In this document: piece after piece, positions 25,257 to 33,888 of the stretch
How the letters are laid out: every line of letters starts with the position of its first letter
Numbering within the stretch: position 1 is the first letter of the stretch
Assembly: GCA_938028665.1 (NCBI GenBank)
Contig: CALIMB010000004.1
Location: 1-35,104 of the forward strand
Direction: 5' to 3'
Source of the DNA: an uncultured Thermomicrobium sp.
GTDB taxonomy: Bacteria; Chloroflexota; Chloroflexia; Thermomicrobiales; Thermomicrobiaceae
DNA: 35,104 bases
The notes under the pieces: model-generated
What the model was told of the DNA's origin: nothing
What the model saw: the letters and a program-made list of their open reading frames with translations, nothing else
The model's database searches: none
Translations under genes and position numbers: made by a program

Positions 25257-27974
25257 TCAGCCGACCGGCCACAGAGGAGAACGACCAAAGCCCGCGAGTG
25301 TGGCAGTTAGGAATAGGATCTCTAGAGCGAGCCCCGCGACAAGCACGAGCCAATCGACTCGGCCGAGGCGGAGCTCACCGAAACGCGGGCGGTGTCCGCG
25401 CACTCCCACACCACGGACGGTGAGAACCCAGCTCAGTTGTTGCGCCTGGCGGAATGTCGCGGCGAGGGAAGCAGAAAGTACAGGCAGCAAGGCGCGCAGA
25501 CGTGCTATTCCCCGTTCCGGAATATCCCAGCCGCGGGTCTGCACTGCTTCAGATACTGTGGAGAACGTCTGAGCGAAGACAGGGATGAAACGGAGACCAA
25601 TCGTCAGGGCGAGCCCGACGCTCGCTGGAAGTCCCAGCCGGACAAGCCCTTGCACCAGCGCTCGCTCACTTGTGGTTGCAACCCAGGACAGTGCGAGCAG
25701 CGCCAGCGCGACCAGACGGAGCGCCGTACCCAGCGCGCCGAGGATGCCAGGAAGGGTCAGCACAAGCGGTCCAGAAGAGACGAGGACCGGCTCACCAGCA
25801 CGATCGAAGAGAGGGCGGAGCACCAGGACAAGCAAGAGGAGCGGCATGAGCGCTCGCCAGACGGCCATGAGTCGCGCGCGGTCGAAACCGCCACCACGCC
25901 AAAGGAGACCGTGCAGCGCGGCGACCGTCACGGCGAGGACGAACGGACTCTGCCAGAGCAGCAGCGATGGTACGGCGACGAGGACCAGTGTGAACTTGAC
26001 ACGGGGATCGAGGCGTGCCAAGGCAGGCACTGTCCGTCGTTGCGGCGGCACGCTTGGCTCGGAGCGCCTGGGCGGTGTCGGCAAGCGAGCAGCCTGCGCC
26101 GGCTCGGGTGCGACAGCAGCAGAGGATGCGAAAAGCGCCGTGACAAGTTCCTCGGGCTCGAGCGCTGGCGGCAGCCCCAACGCCCAACTGAGCTCGGTGA
26201 CAGGAAGCGGGACCAATCCACTAGCCTCGAGTTGTGCAGCATCACCGAGAACAGCGCGTGGCGATCCCTCAGCCCACACGCTCCCCTCGGCAAGCAGCAC
26301 AACGCGGTGCGCACATCGTGCGACGAACTGGAGATCGTGACTGATGAGAAGGGTGCTCGCACCAGCGGCTGCACGCTCAGCGAGGAGCTGGAGAAGGAGC
26401 TCACGACCGGCTTGATCGAGAGCACTGGTCGGTTCGTCGAGAACAAGGAGCAACGGCTCGCGCGCGACCGCGGCAGCGAGCGCAACCAGCTGGCGCTGCC
26501 CACGACTGAGAAGCGGGAGATGTCGCTCGGCGAGCCCCAGGAGACCGAAGCGCGCCAGCGTTTTCCGGGCTCGCTGCTCACTCTCCTCAGGGGAGAGTCC
26601 AAGTTGACGCAGCCCGAAAGAGACTTCAGCCAGTGGGGTCGCATGGACAAGCTGATGATCCGGGTTTTGCGCCACATAACCAACGAACGCTGCAAGTTTG
26701 CTGATCGTCGCCGTCCGCGTGTCCTGGCCGGCGACAAGGACGCGACCAGTTGTGGGATGAAGAGCCCCAATCACCTGTCGGGCAAGCGTTGTCTTCCCGG
26801 AACCGTTCGGTCCAACAACGGCGACTACTTCGCCAGGGAAAACAGCAAGCTCTACGTCACGTAGGGCCAGCGGCCCATTCGGATAGTGGAAAGAGACGTG
26901 TTCAACGCGAAGGACTGGTTCGCCAGCGATAGCACGGGTAGCCCGTCGGCCTGGAGACTCGCGCAGGCCACCAGATGAACCGTATGCCATCTTGACAGCA
27001 CTCGGTTCACCCGGCTCGTGGCACGCAGACCCAAACGCCGTGCGCAGGTACGTTGCTGCCTCGTCCATGTGACGGAAAAGTGGCGGCACAGCCGAGAGGC
27101 CGCGCACCTGGAGGTGACGGGCCAGTGCTGCCAGCTGGGGCTCGGTGATGCCGAGTGCAGGGAGACGTTGCCAATCAGTGAAGGCATCCTCTGGCGGAGC
27201 ATCGAGGACAAGTCGACCATTGATAAGGCCGAGCAGGCGCTCGGCCAGCGGGAGCAGGAGGTCGCTATCACGCTCAGCCAGCACGATCGTCAGCGAGCGA
27301 ACCGGATCAGCCGCCAGCGCAGCCAGCGTTTGCAGCAATTCGCGTTTTCCGCGCGGGTCGAGCTGGGCAGTGGGTTGGTCAAGTACGAGCAGTTCAGGCT
27401 GGATAGCGAGCGCGACCGCAAGGGCGAGACGCTGCTTCTGCCCGCCGGAAAGGTGCCCAGACGGCCGGTCGACTTCGTGCGTCAGACCGACTGTCTCAAG
27501 TGCCCAGGCGACCCGACGTGCAACTTCCTCGGGTGAGAGCCCGCGGAGCTCCAGCGCAAAGGCAACTTCGTCCGCCACGCTGAGGCCAATGAGATTGGCC
27601 TCTGGATCCTCAAAGACGATGCCGACCGAGCGGGCCAGCAGAGCCGGTGGAACGCTAGTTATTTCCTGATCAGCAACGACAAGCCATCCGCGCACGGTGC
27701 CACCTGTCTCGTGAGGAACGAGACCGGCAAGGGCCAGGCAAAGCGTGGTCAACCCACTCCCGCTCGGACCGACCAGGCCAACAATTTGCCCCGCGGGGAT
27801 AACAAAGGTCAGGTCCTCAAGCGCCGTGTATGGGTGTTCCCTAGAGGAAAGAGCAGGATAGCGGTAAGTGAACCCCTCAGCCCGAACGACGGCACGGATC
27901 GCTGTGCTCGGCCTCGCATCTGCGGTCGACCGTACCCGCGGTCGCATCTCAGAGTCCATGAGCACGTTGTCCAC
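25257..27974 (-). CDS. Fused ECF transporter: ATPase 1 - ATPase 2 - EcfT membrane subunit
   Basis: The 905-aa product combines three proteins that are usually separate. NBD1 (about 30-265), NBD2 (about 353-590) and an EcfT/CbiQ-like membrane domain (about 650-905) with the QTRGW and TVRGV coupling segments. NBD2 has normal catalytic motifs: K394 in Walker A, Q436 in the Q-loop, E514 in Walker B and H546 in the switch. NBD1 has L75 for the Walker A Lys, E122 for the Q-loop Gln, Q200 for the Walker B Glu and R235 at the switch His, while its signature LSGGQ (175-179) is intact; the NBD2 signature is LSRGQ (489-493). The chain would energise vitamin-type uptake with the S component encoded upstream. 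The start used is GTG 27974; ATGs at 27959 and 27947 are alternatives, since no strong ribosome site decides. Confidence 0.92.
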   Translation of the reverse strand: MDNVLMDSEMRPRVRSTADARPSTAIRAVVRAEGFTYRYPALSSREHPYTALEDLTFVIPAGQIVGLVGPSGSGLTTLCLALAGLVPHETGGTVRGWLVVADQEITSVPPALLARSVGIVFEDPEANLIGLSVADEVAFALELRGLSPEEVARRVAWALETVGLTHEVDRPSGHLSGGQKQRLALAVALAIQPELLVLDQPTAQLDPRGKRELLQTLAALAADPVRSLTIVLAERDSDLLLPLAERLLGLINGRLVLDAPPEDAFTDWQRLPALGITEPQLAALARHLQVRGLSAVPPLFRHMDEAATYLRTAFGSACHEPGEPSAVKMAYGSSGGLRESPGRRATRAIAGEPVLRVEHVSFHYPNGPLALRDVELAVFPGEVVAVVGPNGSGKTTLARQVIGALHPTTGRVLVAGQDTRTATISKLAAFVGYVAQNPDHQLVHATPLAEVSFGLRQLGLSPEESEQRARKTLARFGLLGLAERHLPLLSRGQRQLVALAAAVAREPLLLVLDEPTSALDQAGRELLLQLLAERAAAGASTLLISHDLQFVARCAHRVVLLAEGSVWAEGSPRAVLGDAAQLEASGLVPLPVTELSWALGLPPALEPEELVTALFASSAAVAPEPAQAARLPTPPRRSEPSVPPQRRTVPALARLDPRVKFTLVLVAVPSLLLWQSPFVLAVTVAALHGLLWRGGGFDRARLMAVWRALMPLLLLVLVLRPLFDRAGEPVLVSSGPLVLTLPGILGALGTALRLVALALLALSWVATTSERALVQGLVRLGLPASVGLALTIGLRFIPVFAQTFSTVSEAVQTRGWDIPERGIARLRALLPVLSASLAATFRQAQQLSWVLTVRGVGVRGHRPRFGELRLGRVDWLVLVAGLALEILFLTATLAGFGRSPLWPVG

Positions 27975-28039
27975 ACCACTGGACGAGTGCTGCGTTTGCG
28001 CTCATCAGCTCAGACAGAGAGCATTCGGTGGGCAGGTGC

Positions 28040-28594
28040 TCAGGCCTCGCGGTGGAACCGTTGCGGCTGCAAACGAGCGAGGAGCGCAGCGTAACTCTCC
28101 CGGAAGAGGATAGTCAACGCGACACCGCCGACTGCACCCGAGACGACCTGCCAGATGTTGAAGGGAACATTGGCTGTCGCGGTCGCAAGGCCAATACGCA
28201 GCACAGCGACTTCGTACACAAAATACCCGACAACAAGAAGAAGACCGCCGAGGGTGACAGCGAGGATCATACGCCAAACCCCGGCACGCCAGCCGATCCA
28301 TCCAGCGAGGAAGCCCTGGAGCCCGTGGAGCACAAGTGTCGCGGGAGCGTACTGGCCATAGCCACTGGTGAGGTCGGCCAACATCGGGCCGAATGCGCCG
28401 CTGATGCCGCCGACAATGGGGCCAAAGAGGAAAGCACCGGTATAGATGGCAATATCGCCGAGGTGAATATAACCACTGGGGATCGGCACCTGGATGAAGC
28501 GAGTGGCTACGAAGACGATGGCGATCATCACGCCGCTCAGAGCAATGGTGAGCGGAGTGAACACGAGTCGCTGCGGCTGTTCGGGTCGTTCCAT
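28040..28594 (-). CDS. ECF transporter S component (substrate-binding membrane subunit)
   Basis: The 184-aa membrane protein has about six hydrophobic segments and the S-component pattern of the ECF riboflavin/HMP-type group: an N-terminal helix with FVATRFIQVPIPSGYIHLGD, then AIYTGAFLFGPIVGGISGA, and FGPMLADLTSGYGQYAP. It would bind a vitamin or precursor with high affinity; pyrimidine, riboflavin or pantothenate-like ligands are possible, but the sequence does not decide. The start is ATG 28594 with GGAGG eight bases upstream; the frame to 28660 lacks a site. It lies 65 nt before the A-A-T fusion, so both form one transporter. Overlapping hairpins precede its ribosome site. Confidence 0.85.
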   Translation of the reverse strand: MERPEQPQRLVFTPLTIALSGVMIAIVFVATRFIQVPIPSGYIHLGDIAIYTGAFLFGPIVGGISGAFGPMLADLTSGYGQYAPATLVLHGLQGFLAGWIGWRAGVWRMILAVTLGGLLLVVGYFVYEVAVLRIGLATATANVPFNIWQVVSGAVGGVALTILFRESYAALLARLQPQRFHREA

Positions 28595-28625
28595 AGCATG
28601 ATCCTCCTCTCTCCAAGTAGGCCAA

Positions 28626-28651
28626 GCATGTCCGGAACATGCAGCCCGGAC
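28626..28651 (-). promoter_or_regulatory. Mutually exclusive hairpins upstream of the S-component gene
   Basis: Two stems share bases: GCATGT (28626-28631) with ACATGC (28637-28642), and GTCCGG (28630-28635) with CCGGAC (28646-28651). Only one can form at a time, about 15-40 nt upstream of the GGAGG site, as expected for a switch-like leader. No known vitamin riboswitch core was found. Confidence 0.35.
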
Positions 28652-29343
28652 AACAGCCAATTGGCACCATCCAATAGGAACAACCGCAGAAGGATCGCGT
28701 TCCTGGGGAACGATGATTCGGCAGCCCTACCATGCTCTCGGCTGCTCCAGTGTTCAGTTGCCACACATCCACTTCTGCTGTTGTCGGTCACGATGCCCGG
28801 TCACCCAGTAGGCCGCACGAGCACTAGTTCCTGCTCAACACGTCAGCCGATGGGGCACCACAGACAGGCAGCAGGGGTCAGGACTGTCTCCAGGGCATTT
28901 ATGCCGGTCAACGTCTTCACCGTTGAGCATGCCTGGGATGCCACGGCGATCATCCTAGAATCAGAGCAACTCGTTGGATGCAGGAGCAGATGATGCCCCC
29001 TCACCCCAAGTCAGTGGAGATTGCATTCCGGAGGAAGACGCAAGTCATGTGTCAGAGCTGGTCATCAACATCTCAACGAGAAACCAGCCCGCCAGTCAGC
29101 CCCAGCGTTGATATCCGTCTCGCGCTGCGACTGTCCCACACGCATGAGGAAAATCGCGGAGATGTGCCCAGTATATGCCTGCTATCATAGTCACACATGG
29201 TGCAATAGTCCTCAACCGCGGTAAAGAGATTGCCGCACTGTCGTCACCCTATTTCCCTATACGGCTTTCTCAACATGAGAGTCCCTGAGCGTATGTACGG
29301 GGAAAGGCAATATAGCTCTCTGGAGTTTGAGGGTAGTACTTGC
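28652..29343. other. 692-nt divergent region between ECF and ABC-2 genes
   Basis: No reliable gene. The 70-codon frame at 28978-29190 lacks motifs and a good ribosome site. Promoters for both flanking operons must lie here, but I could not single one out; TATCAT near 29183 is a weak -10 candidate for the plus strand. Confidence 0.4.
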
Positions 29344-30291
29344 ATGGGTATCCACGCACCTCTCATCGTTATTGACCAACTGGAGCGGCGGTTCGGCGAG
29401 ACAGTTGCACTGGCGGGGATCAGTTTTCATGTTGCTGCCGGGGAGATCGTCGGGCTCCTTGGCCATAATGGAGCAGGAAAGACAACCACCATTCGTCTCC
29501 TCCTGGGGCTGCTCACGCCCCACAACGGCACTGTGCGTGTCTTCGGGCTTGATCCTCTCGTCGATGGCGAGCGTATTCGGCAACGAACAGGCGTTGTCAG
29601 CGAATCTCCGGGACTCGACGAGCGGCTGACGGCGCGGGAGCTGCTGCACGTGTTTGCCGATCTCTACGACGTGCCGCGGGCAATCCAGCGCCAGCGCATT
29701 GCGGCACTGCTCGAGCAGTTTGGGCTCATCGAAGTGGCCGACCGTCGAGTGGCGACCTACAGTGCCGGAATGCGGCAACGCTTGGCGCTGGCCCGCTGCC
29801 TTTTGCACGATCCGGAGCTGCTCCTCTTGGACGAGCCAACCGCGGCGCTTGATCCGGTTGCGGCACACTACGCCCGGGAACTAATCGCCGAGCGGCGGCG
29901 TGAGGGACGGACGATTCTCTTGGCGACGCACAACTTGGAGGAAGCGGAACGGCTTTGTGACCGCATTGTGATTCTTGAACGTGGACGTGTGCTGGTAGAG
30001 GGGCATCCACAGGACCTTGCAGCCGCGCTCGGCGTTCCAGCACGACTCGCTATTGAAGTGGAGCCGAATTTCCTGGATATCGCGCTTGATGTCCTGGCTC
30101 GCCGCAGTTTGACAGTATGGGCGGAGCCAGAACCGGGCCGGATCATCATCGACCGCATGACGAGGAGGCAGGTTCCCGAAGTGATTGCCGCGCTTGTCGC
30201 AGCCGGTATTCCGGTGTACAGTGTGACACTCCGCACACCATCGCTGGAGGATGTCTACTTGGCATTGCACCAGCGAACGGAGCGGAGGTGA
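29344..30291 (+). CDS. ABC-2 type exporter ATPase
   Basis: The 315-aa ABC ATPase has Walker A GHNGAGKTTT, Q-loop region VVSESPGLDERLTARELL, signature YSAGMRQRLALARCLL, Walker B LLLLDEPTAALDP and switch LLATHNLEEAE, then a C-terminal regulatory extension of about 90 residues (ARLAIEVEPNFLDIALD and onward) typical of drug/Na+ or gliding-type ABC-2 exporters. The start chosen is ATG 29344, after GAGGG, because the conserved domain begins eight residues later; the frame is open to 29230. The permease gene starts three bases after its stop codon. Confidence 0.9.
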   Translation: MGIHAPLIVIDQLERRFGETVALAGISFHVAAGEIVGLLGHNGAGKTTTIRLLLGLLTPHNGTVRVFGLDPLVDGERIRQRTGVVSESPGLDERLTARELLHVFADLYDVPRAIQRQRIAALLEQFGLIEVADRRVATYSAGMRQRLALARCLLHDPELLLLDEPTAALDPVAAHYARELIAERRREGRTILLATHNLEEAERLCDRIVILERGRVLVEGHPQDLAAALGVPARLAIEVEPNFLDIALDVLARRSLTVWAEPEPGRIIIDRMTRRQVPEVIAALVAAGIPVYSVTLRTPSLEDVYLALHQRTERR

Positions 30292-30294
30292 GGC

Positions 30295-31101
30295 GTGCAC
30301 TGGCAGCGTGTCTGGGCAATCGTGCGCAAGGATCTCATTGCAGTGCGGCGGAGCCGGCCGGTGCTCGTGCCACTGGTCATCCTGCCTATGATCTTCTTCA
30401 TCGCTTTACCGGTTGCTTTTGGGATCATGGGGCGATTTCTTGTCGAGACGCGAGACACCGAGATTGAACCACTACTTCGCAGACTCCCTGCTTCTGAGCG
30501 AGCTCAGCTCGAGCGGCTCGAGCCGGGCCAGCAGCTCGCGGTCATGCTCATCAGCTATCAATTTGCACCGCTGATGCTGCTGGTCCCGCTCGCCGTCGCG
30601 ACCGCTATTGCAGCGGATAGTCTTGCAGGCGAGCGCGAGCGGCAGACGCTTGAGGCACTGCTGGTGACGCCGATCCGTGATGAGGAGTTGTTCCTCGGCA
30701 AAGTTCTGACCGCCACACTGCCAGCCGTTACGATCGGCTGGTTTGGCACGCTCATCGGCGTGTTCGTGGCCATGGCTGTCACGAGCGTGGGGCCACCGCT
30801 TCTGCCGAGCGTGCCCTGGCTTATCCTCGCACTTCTTGGGGTCCCCGGGGTGGCGTTCCTTGGGCTGGGGACCGTTGTGCTCCTCTCAGCGCGGGTGCGC
30901 GGGTTGCAAGAGGTCATGCAGTTGAGTGGGCTTCTGGCCATGCCACTCATTGGGATCCTCGTGGCCCAAGCGAGTGGACTCTTCCTCATTGACTGGCGAC
31001 TTGCACTGCTTGGCAGTGTGGTCATCTGGGTAGCGGCGTTTGGCGTTTTGCATGCTGGTCGAGGTCTCTTTCACCGGGAAAAGTTACTTCGACTCGGGTG
31101 A
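30295..31101 (+). CDS. ABC-2 type exporter permease
   Basis: The 268-aa membrane protein has an N-terminal cytoplasmic helix (WAIVRKDLIAVRRSR) and about six hydrophobic segments, with the ABC-2 family motif ERERQTLEALLVTPI near residue 112. It starts at GTG 30295 with GGAGGTGAGG immediately upstream, overlapping the ATPase gene's end region, and forms the membrane partner of that ATPase. An unknown lipid, drug or ion is exported. Its 3' end overlaps the convergent MFS gene by 18 bp. Confidence 0.88.
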   Translation: MHWQRVWAIVRKDLIAVRRSRPVLVPLVILPMIFFIALPVAFGIMGRFLVETRDTEIEPLLRRLPASERAQLERLEPGQQLAVMLISYQFAPLMLLVPLAVATAIAADSLAGERERQTLEALLVTPIRDEELFLGKVLTATLPAVTIGWFGTLIGVFVAMAVTSVGPPLLPSVPWLILALLGVPGVAFLGLGTVVLLSARVRGLQEVMQLSGLLAMPLIGILVAQASGLFLIDWRLALLGSVVIWVAAFGVLHAGRGLFHREKLLRLG

Positions 31102-32313
31102 ACGCAATACGGGCGAGCGCGTTCGCCGCGCTGTGGACTCAGCCACCGCCGCTGCCACGGCCGAGACGCATCCGAGCAAGACAAGACTCCACCAAACTGG
31201 TTCATAGTGGCCAAGGACTGTATACAGCGTGCCGACACTCAGGGGAGCAGCAGCGCGCGCCAGCGTTATGGGAAGCGCCATTGTGCCAGCAAGAGCTCCG
31301 TAGGCCGGGCTGCCGAACAACTCCGCAGGACGTACTGCCCGCACGATGGTGATCATCCCGTTGGCCATTCCAAACAGCCCGACGAAGCCGAGAACGGCAG
31401 TCGTGCCACCTCCTGGGAGGAGCAAGAGGAGCAAGGCACCACCCTGTACGAGGAAGACAGCGATGGTCAACATCCGGTCGGACAACCAGCGAGCGAGCGG
31501 TGCGACGAGTACGCGTCCCGGAATCTGCATCAGGCCAACGAGCCCCGTTGCAGTCGCAGCAAAGGCAGGCGTGAAGCCACGACCCTGCAGGTACGGCAGG
31601 AGATGGACATTCACGGCCACTGTGACGAACGCAGCGAGCGTCAATGCCGTGCTCAGTGCCCAAAAGGTAGGAGTACGGAGCGCCTTGCGAGCACCAGAAG
31701 CTAACTCCCTCTGTGCGCTCTCTGAGTGATTCGGTGGCGCACGCAGGAGCAGCGCGTGCGGCAGAACTGTGACGAAGAACAGCAGCCCAGCTAGAGTAAC
31801 CAGTGCGTTACGCCAGCCCAGAAAGCTAACAAGCCACGTGTTGAACGGAGTAAAGATGAGGGAGGCAAGCCCGCCGACAAGCGTGAGGACTGTAACTGCT
31901 AACCGCCGGCGCCGTTCGAACCATTTAGCCAGCGTGGCAAAGGCTGGCTCGTAGAGGACAAGAGCCATGGCGAGTCCGAGCCCGATCCAGAGCGCATAGA
32001 ACGCAGGGAGCGCCTGGATCCGTGACCAGGCAAGGATGAGTAGTGTGGCCAGAAGCGAGCCGAACGTCATTGGCCAACGCGGGCCAATGTGATCGAGCAG
32101 ACGGCCGACGAAGGGCGCAGCCAGTCCGGAAAGGAGCAGAGCCAGCGAGAACGCAACGGTGATCGAGGCACGTGACTGGCCAAGCTCGCGCTCCATGGGC
32201 ACGAGAAAGACGGCAAATCCATAATAGAGCACACCCCAAGAAACCGTCTCGGTGAGTGCGAGTGTGGCGACAATCACCCAGGCATAGCCGCGATCGCGCT
32301 CCTTTTGTCCCAC
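31084..32313 (-). CDS. MFS transporter (oxalate/formate antiporter or monocarboxylate-like type)
   Basis: The 409-aa product has about 12 hydrophobic segments, the opening YAWVIVATLALTETVSWGVLYYG and PFVGRLLDHIGPRWPM in the loop 2-3 position, an arrangement typical of the MCT/OFA branch of MFS. A carboxylate substrate would fit but is unproven. The start is uncertain: GTG 32313 has GGGGGAGGGG directly upstream, while ATGs at 32340 and 32355 have weaker sites and add 9 or 14 residues. The gene ends inside the convergent ABC-2 permease gene. Confidence 0.85.
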   Translation of the reverse strand: MGQKERDRGYAWVIVATLALTETVSWGVLYYGFAVFLVPMERELGQSRASITVAFSLALLLSGLAAPFVGRLLDHIGPRWPMTFGSLLATLLILAWSRIQALPAFYALWIGLGLAMALVLYEPAFATLAKWFERRRRLAVTVLTLVGGLASLIFTPFNTWLVSFLGWRNALVTLAGLLFFVTVLPHALLLRAPPNHSESAQRELASGARKALRTPTFWALSTALTLAAFVTVAVNVHLLPYLQGRGFTPAFAATATGLVGLMQIPGRVLVAPLARWLSDRMLTIAVFLVQGGALLLLLLPGGGTTAVLGFVGLFGMANGMITIVRAVRPAELFGSPAYGALAGTMALPITLARAAAPLSVGTLYTVLGHYEPVWWSLVLLGCVSAVAAAVAESTARRTRSPVLRSPESK

Positions 32314-32548
32314 AGCCCCTCCCCCAGCCCATGATCGCATAACGCCTGGCGGCAAGACAGAGGCGTCGTCGAATTGGTTTGTGCCTGGCTGTCTTCGATA
32401 GGCGCCATTCGTGGCACCCCTCTAACGTGAGCCCCGGATCCATTTTCGATAATGCAGGGCTTGCAGTCAGAAGGGGCGTGCATCGAGCTCACTGCTCTCC
32501 GAGTCCCTGCGGTGGACTGCGTGAACGTGCGTGTCAATGGACAGCGCT

Positions 32549-32946
32549 TCAGCTCGAGACAGTATAAACGGCGAGGATCGCCTGGGTATCAGCGATAGCA
32601 CGCTCCGCTACAGTATGGGTGTAGGTCTCTACTGGAGTCAGCACGCCGAGCACGTCTAGATAGCGCGTTGGGATATACAGCTTGTCAAGTCCGAGCGCTA
32701 CCGAGCGAAGCGATGCCAATGAGCGTTGGAGTTTGTGGGGAAGTTCAGCGATCAGCCGGGTAACCGTGTATCCTCAGGAATCGAGATCAGCGGCATACCA
32801 GAGAGCCTTTCGAGCTTTCTCGGCTGCTTGCTGTCCAAAGCAGGCCTGGACGGACTTGTGCACATCATGGAGTGCACAGGCCGCTTCGAGATCGTCTTGT
32901 GCTTGCCGGAGCCAAGGCTCAGCTTCAGCTCGGCGCTTTCTAGATA
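32549..32946 (-). pseudogene. Decayed HEPN-domain gene (toxin half of an MNT-HEPN pair)
   Basis: Reading the minus strand from about 32946 gives a HEPN domain: AEAEPWLRQAQDDLEAACAL near the start, then CFGQQAAEKARKALWYAADLD, a stop TGA at 32774-32776, and continuing in the same frame GYTVTRLIAELP and LDKLYIPTRYLD up to TGA at 32549-32551. QQAAEKA and DKLYIPTRY are hallmarks of the family. The first codon is GTA, possibly a mutated GTG. HEPN proteins are RNases or AMPylation targets in HEPN/MNT toxin-antitoxin systems (family knowledge). The in-frame stop and missing start indicate loss of function, unless the stop is a sequencing error. Confidence 0.7.
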
Positions 32947-33264
32947 CTCAGAGTGCACTCGTACCTCACGCAACATCACGAGTAGGAAAGGGGGCTCGGA
33001 GCGCTCCAGAAACTCTTAAGACGAGGAGCTCGACCGGATGAGAAGCGTCTGCCAAGAGCTCGAGCACATGGTCGATCCGCTCGAGCGGCGCGAGCTGGGT
33101 ATCCCAAATACGAATGAGATCTCAATCCGAGCGGCGCCCCGCAGTACTCCGAGCCAATGAGCCGAAGAGAAGGATCCGTTGGGGTGGAGTGCCCCCACCA
33201 ATCGGTGAACAGCGCGGTTGAGCCAGCTGACAAGCGTCTGGTCGGCTTGGACTACCAGTTGCAT
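32947..33264 (-). pseudogene. Decayed MNT nucleotidyltransferase gene (antitoxin half)
   Basis: The minus strand begins at ATG 33264 with GGTGAGGGG just upstream and reads a plausible N-terminus to RLVGALHP. Sequence then continues in another frame as QRILLFGSLARSTAGRRSD, stop (TGA at 33122-33124), DLIRIWDTQLAPLERI and VELLVL, and shifts again before FLLVMLREVRVHSE. This is the minimal nucleotidyltransferase signature GSxAR...SDxDL, with the stop codon falling inside the catalytic DxD. One frameshift (near 33178-33185), one stop and a second frameshift make the gene inactive. Its order before HEPN is as in intact MNT-HEPN operons. Confidence 0.7.
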
Positions 33265-33268
33265 GACC

Positions 33269-33289
33269 CCTCACCGAGATGCGGTGAGG
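33269..33289. repeat. Inverted repeat at the start of the MNT remnant
   Basis: CCTCACCG, five bases, CGGTGAGG: an 8-bp perfect stem that includes the MNT ribosome site on the minus strand. It could have been the autoregulatory operator of the former toxin-antitoxin operon, or a simple hairpin masking the site. Confidence 0.45.
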
Positions 33290-33420
33290 TCTGCAATACT
33301 GAACCATGGATAGCATCACCTCAGGGCTGTCAGAGGGGGTTCACAATTTCGCAATAATCCCCGTCACCTGATGAAACATACTCTAGTGTTGCTGGGGATT
33401 TGCCGTTCAGGAGGAGTCAC

Positions 33421-33888
33421 GTGGGAGAGAACGCACAGCGACGGCCGATCAGGGTGCTCATTGTCTGCACGCACAACTCAGCTCGCTCGCAGATGGGTGA
33501 GGCGCTCTTGCGCTGGATGGCAGGGGATGCGGTCGAGGTCTACTCCGCCGGAACCGCACCGACACAGGTGCATCCGCTGACGTTGCGCGTCCTTGACGAG
33601 CTCGGAATCGACACGGATGGGCTCCGCGCGAAGTCAGTCGACGAGTTTCGTGGACAGACCTTTGACTATGTCATTACGGTGTGTGACCAGGCACGAGAGA
33701 GTTGCCCGATCTTTCCGGGTGGTGAGCAGATTCACTGGTCGTTCCCCGATCCCAGTGCCGTAGAGGGGGATGATGAACAACGACTCGAGACCTTTCGCAA
33801 GGTCCGTGACGCGATTGCACAGCGATTGCGCTTGTGGGTGAGCGTCACGTTGCGAGAACGAACGCGTCGCCCCGGGGTTCTGCGCTAA
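33421..33888 (+). CDS. arsC: Thioredoxin-coupled arsenate reductase ArsC
   Basis: The 155-aa protein has the low-molecular-weight phosphatase P-loop CTHNSARS (C16, R22), FPDP with the acid Asp, and two further cysteines in VCDQARESC (C88, C95). The spacings of 72 and 7 residues match C10/C82/C89 of the Staphylococcus plasmid pI258-type arsenate reductase, which relays a disulfide to thioredoxin while reducing arsenate to arsenite. The start is GTG 33421 with AGGAGG six to eight bases upstream; a TTG at 33400 is less likely. No arsR, arsB or acr3 lies next to it, and the arsP-like permease is 30 kb away in this window. The stop codon lies within a short direct repeat. Confidence 0.93.
   Translation: MGENAQRRPIRVLIVCTHNSARSQMGEALLRWMAGDAVEVYSAGTAPTQVHPLTLRVLDELGIDTDGLRAKSVDEFRGQTFDYVITVCDQARESCPIFPGGEQIHWSFPDPSAVEGDDEQRLETFRKVRDAIAQRLRLWVSVTLRERTRRPGVLR

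Noticed and set aside
25392-26864. 490-codon open frame on the plus strand
   Set aside because: Antisense to the ECF fusion; very rich in Arg, Glu and Gln with no motif, as expected for a shadow frame.
28595-28990. TPP or FMN riboswitch upstream of the ECF genes
   Set aside because: I looked for the conserved CUGAGA/ACCUGAU and the FMN core motifs and did not find them.
28028-28993. 321-codon open frame on the plus strand
   Set aside because: It lies opposite the S-component gene and the divergent promoter region; no domain or ribosome site.
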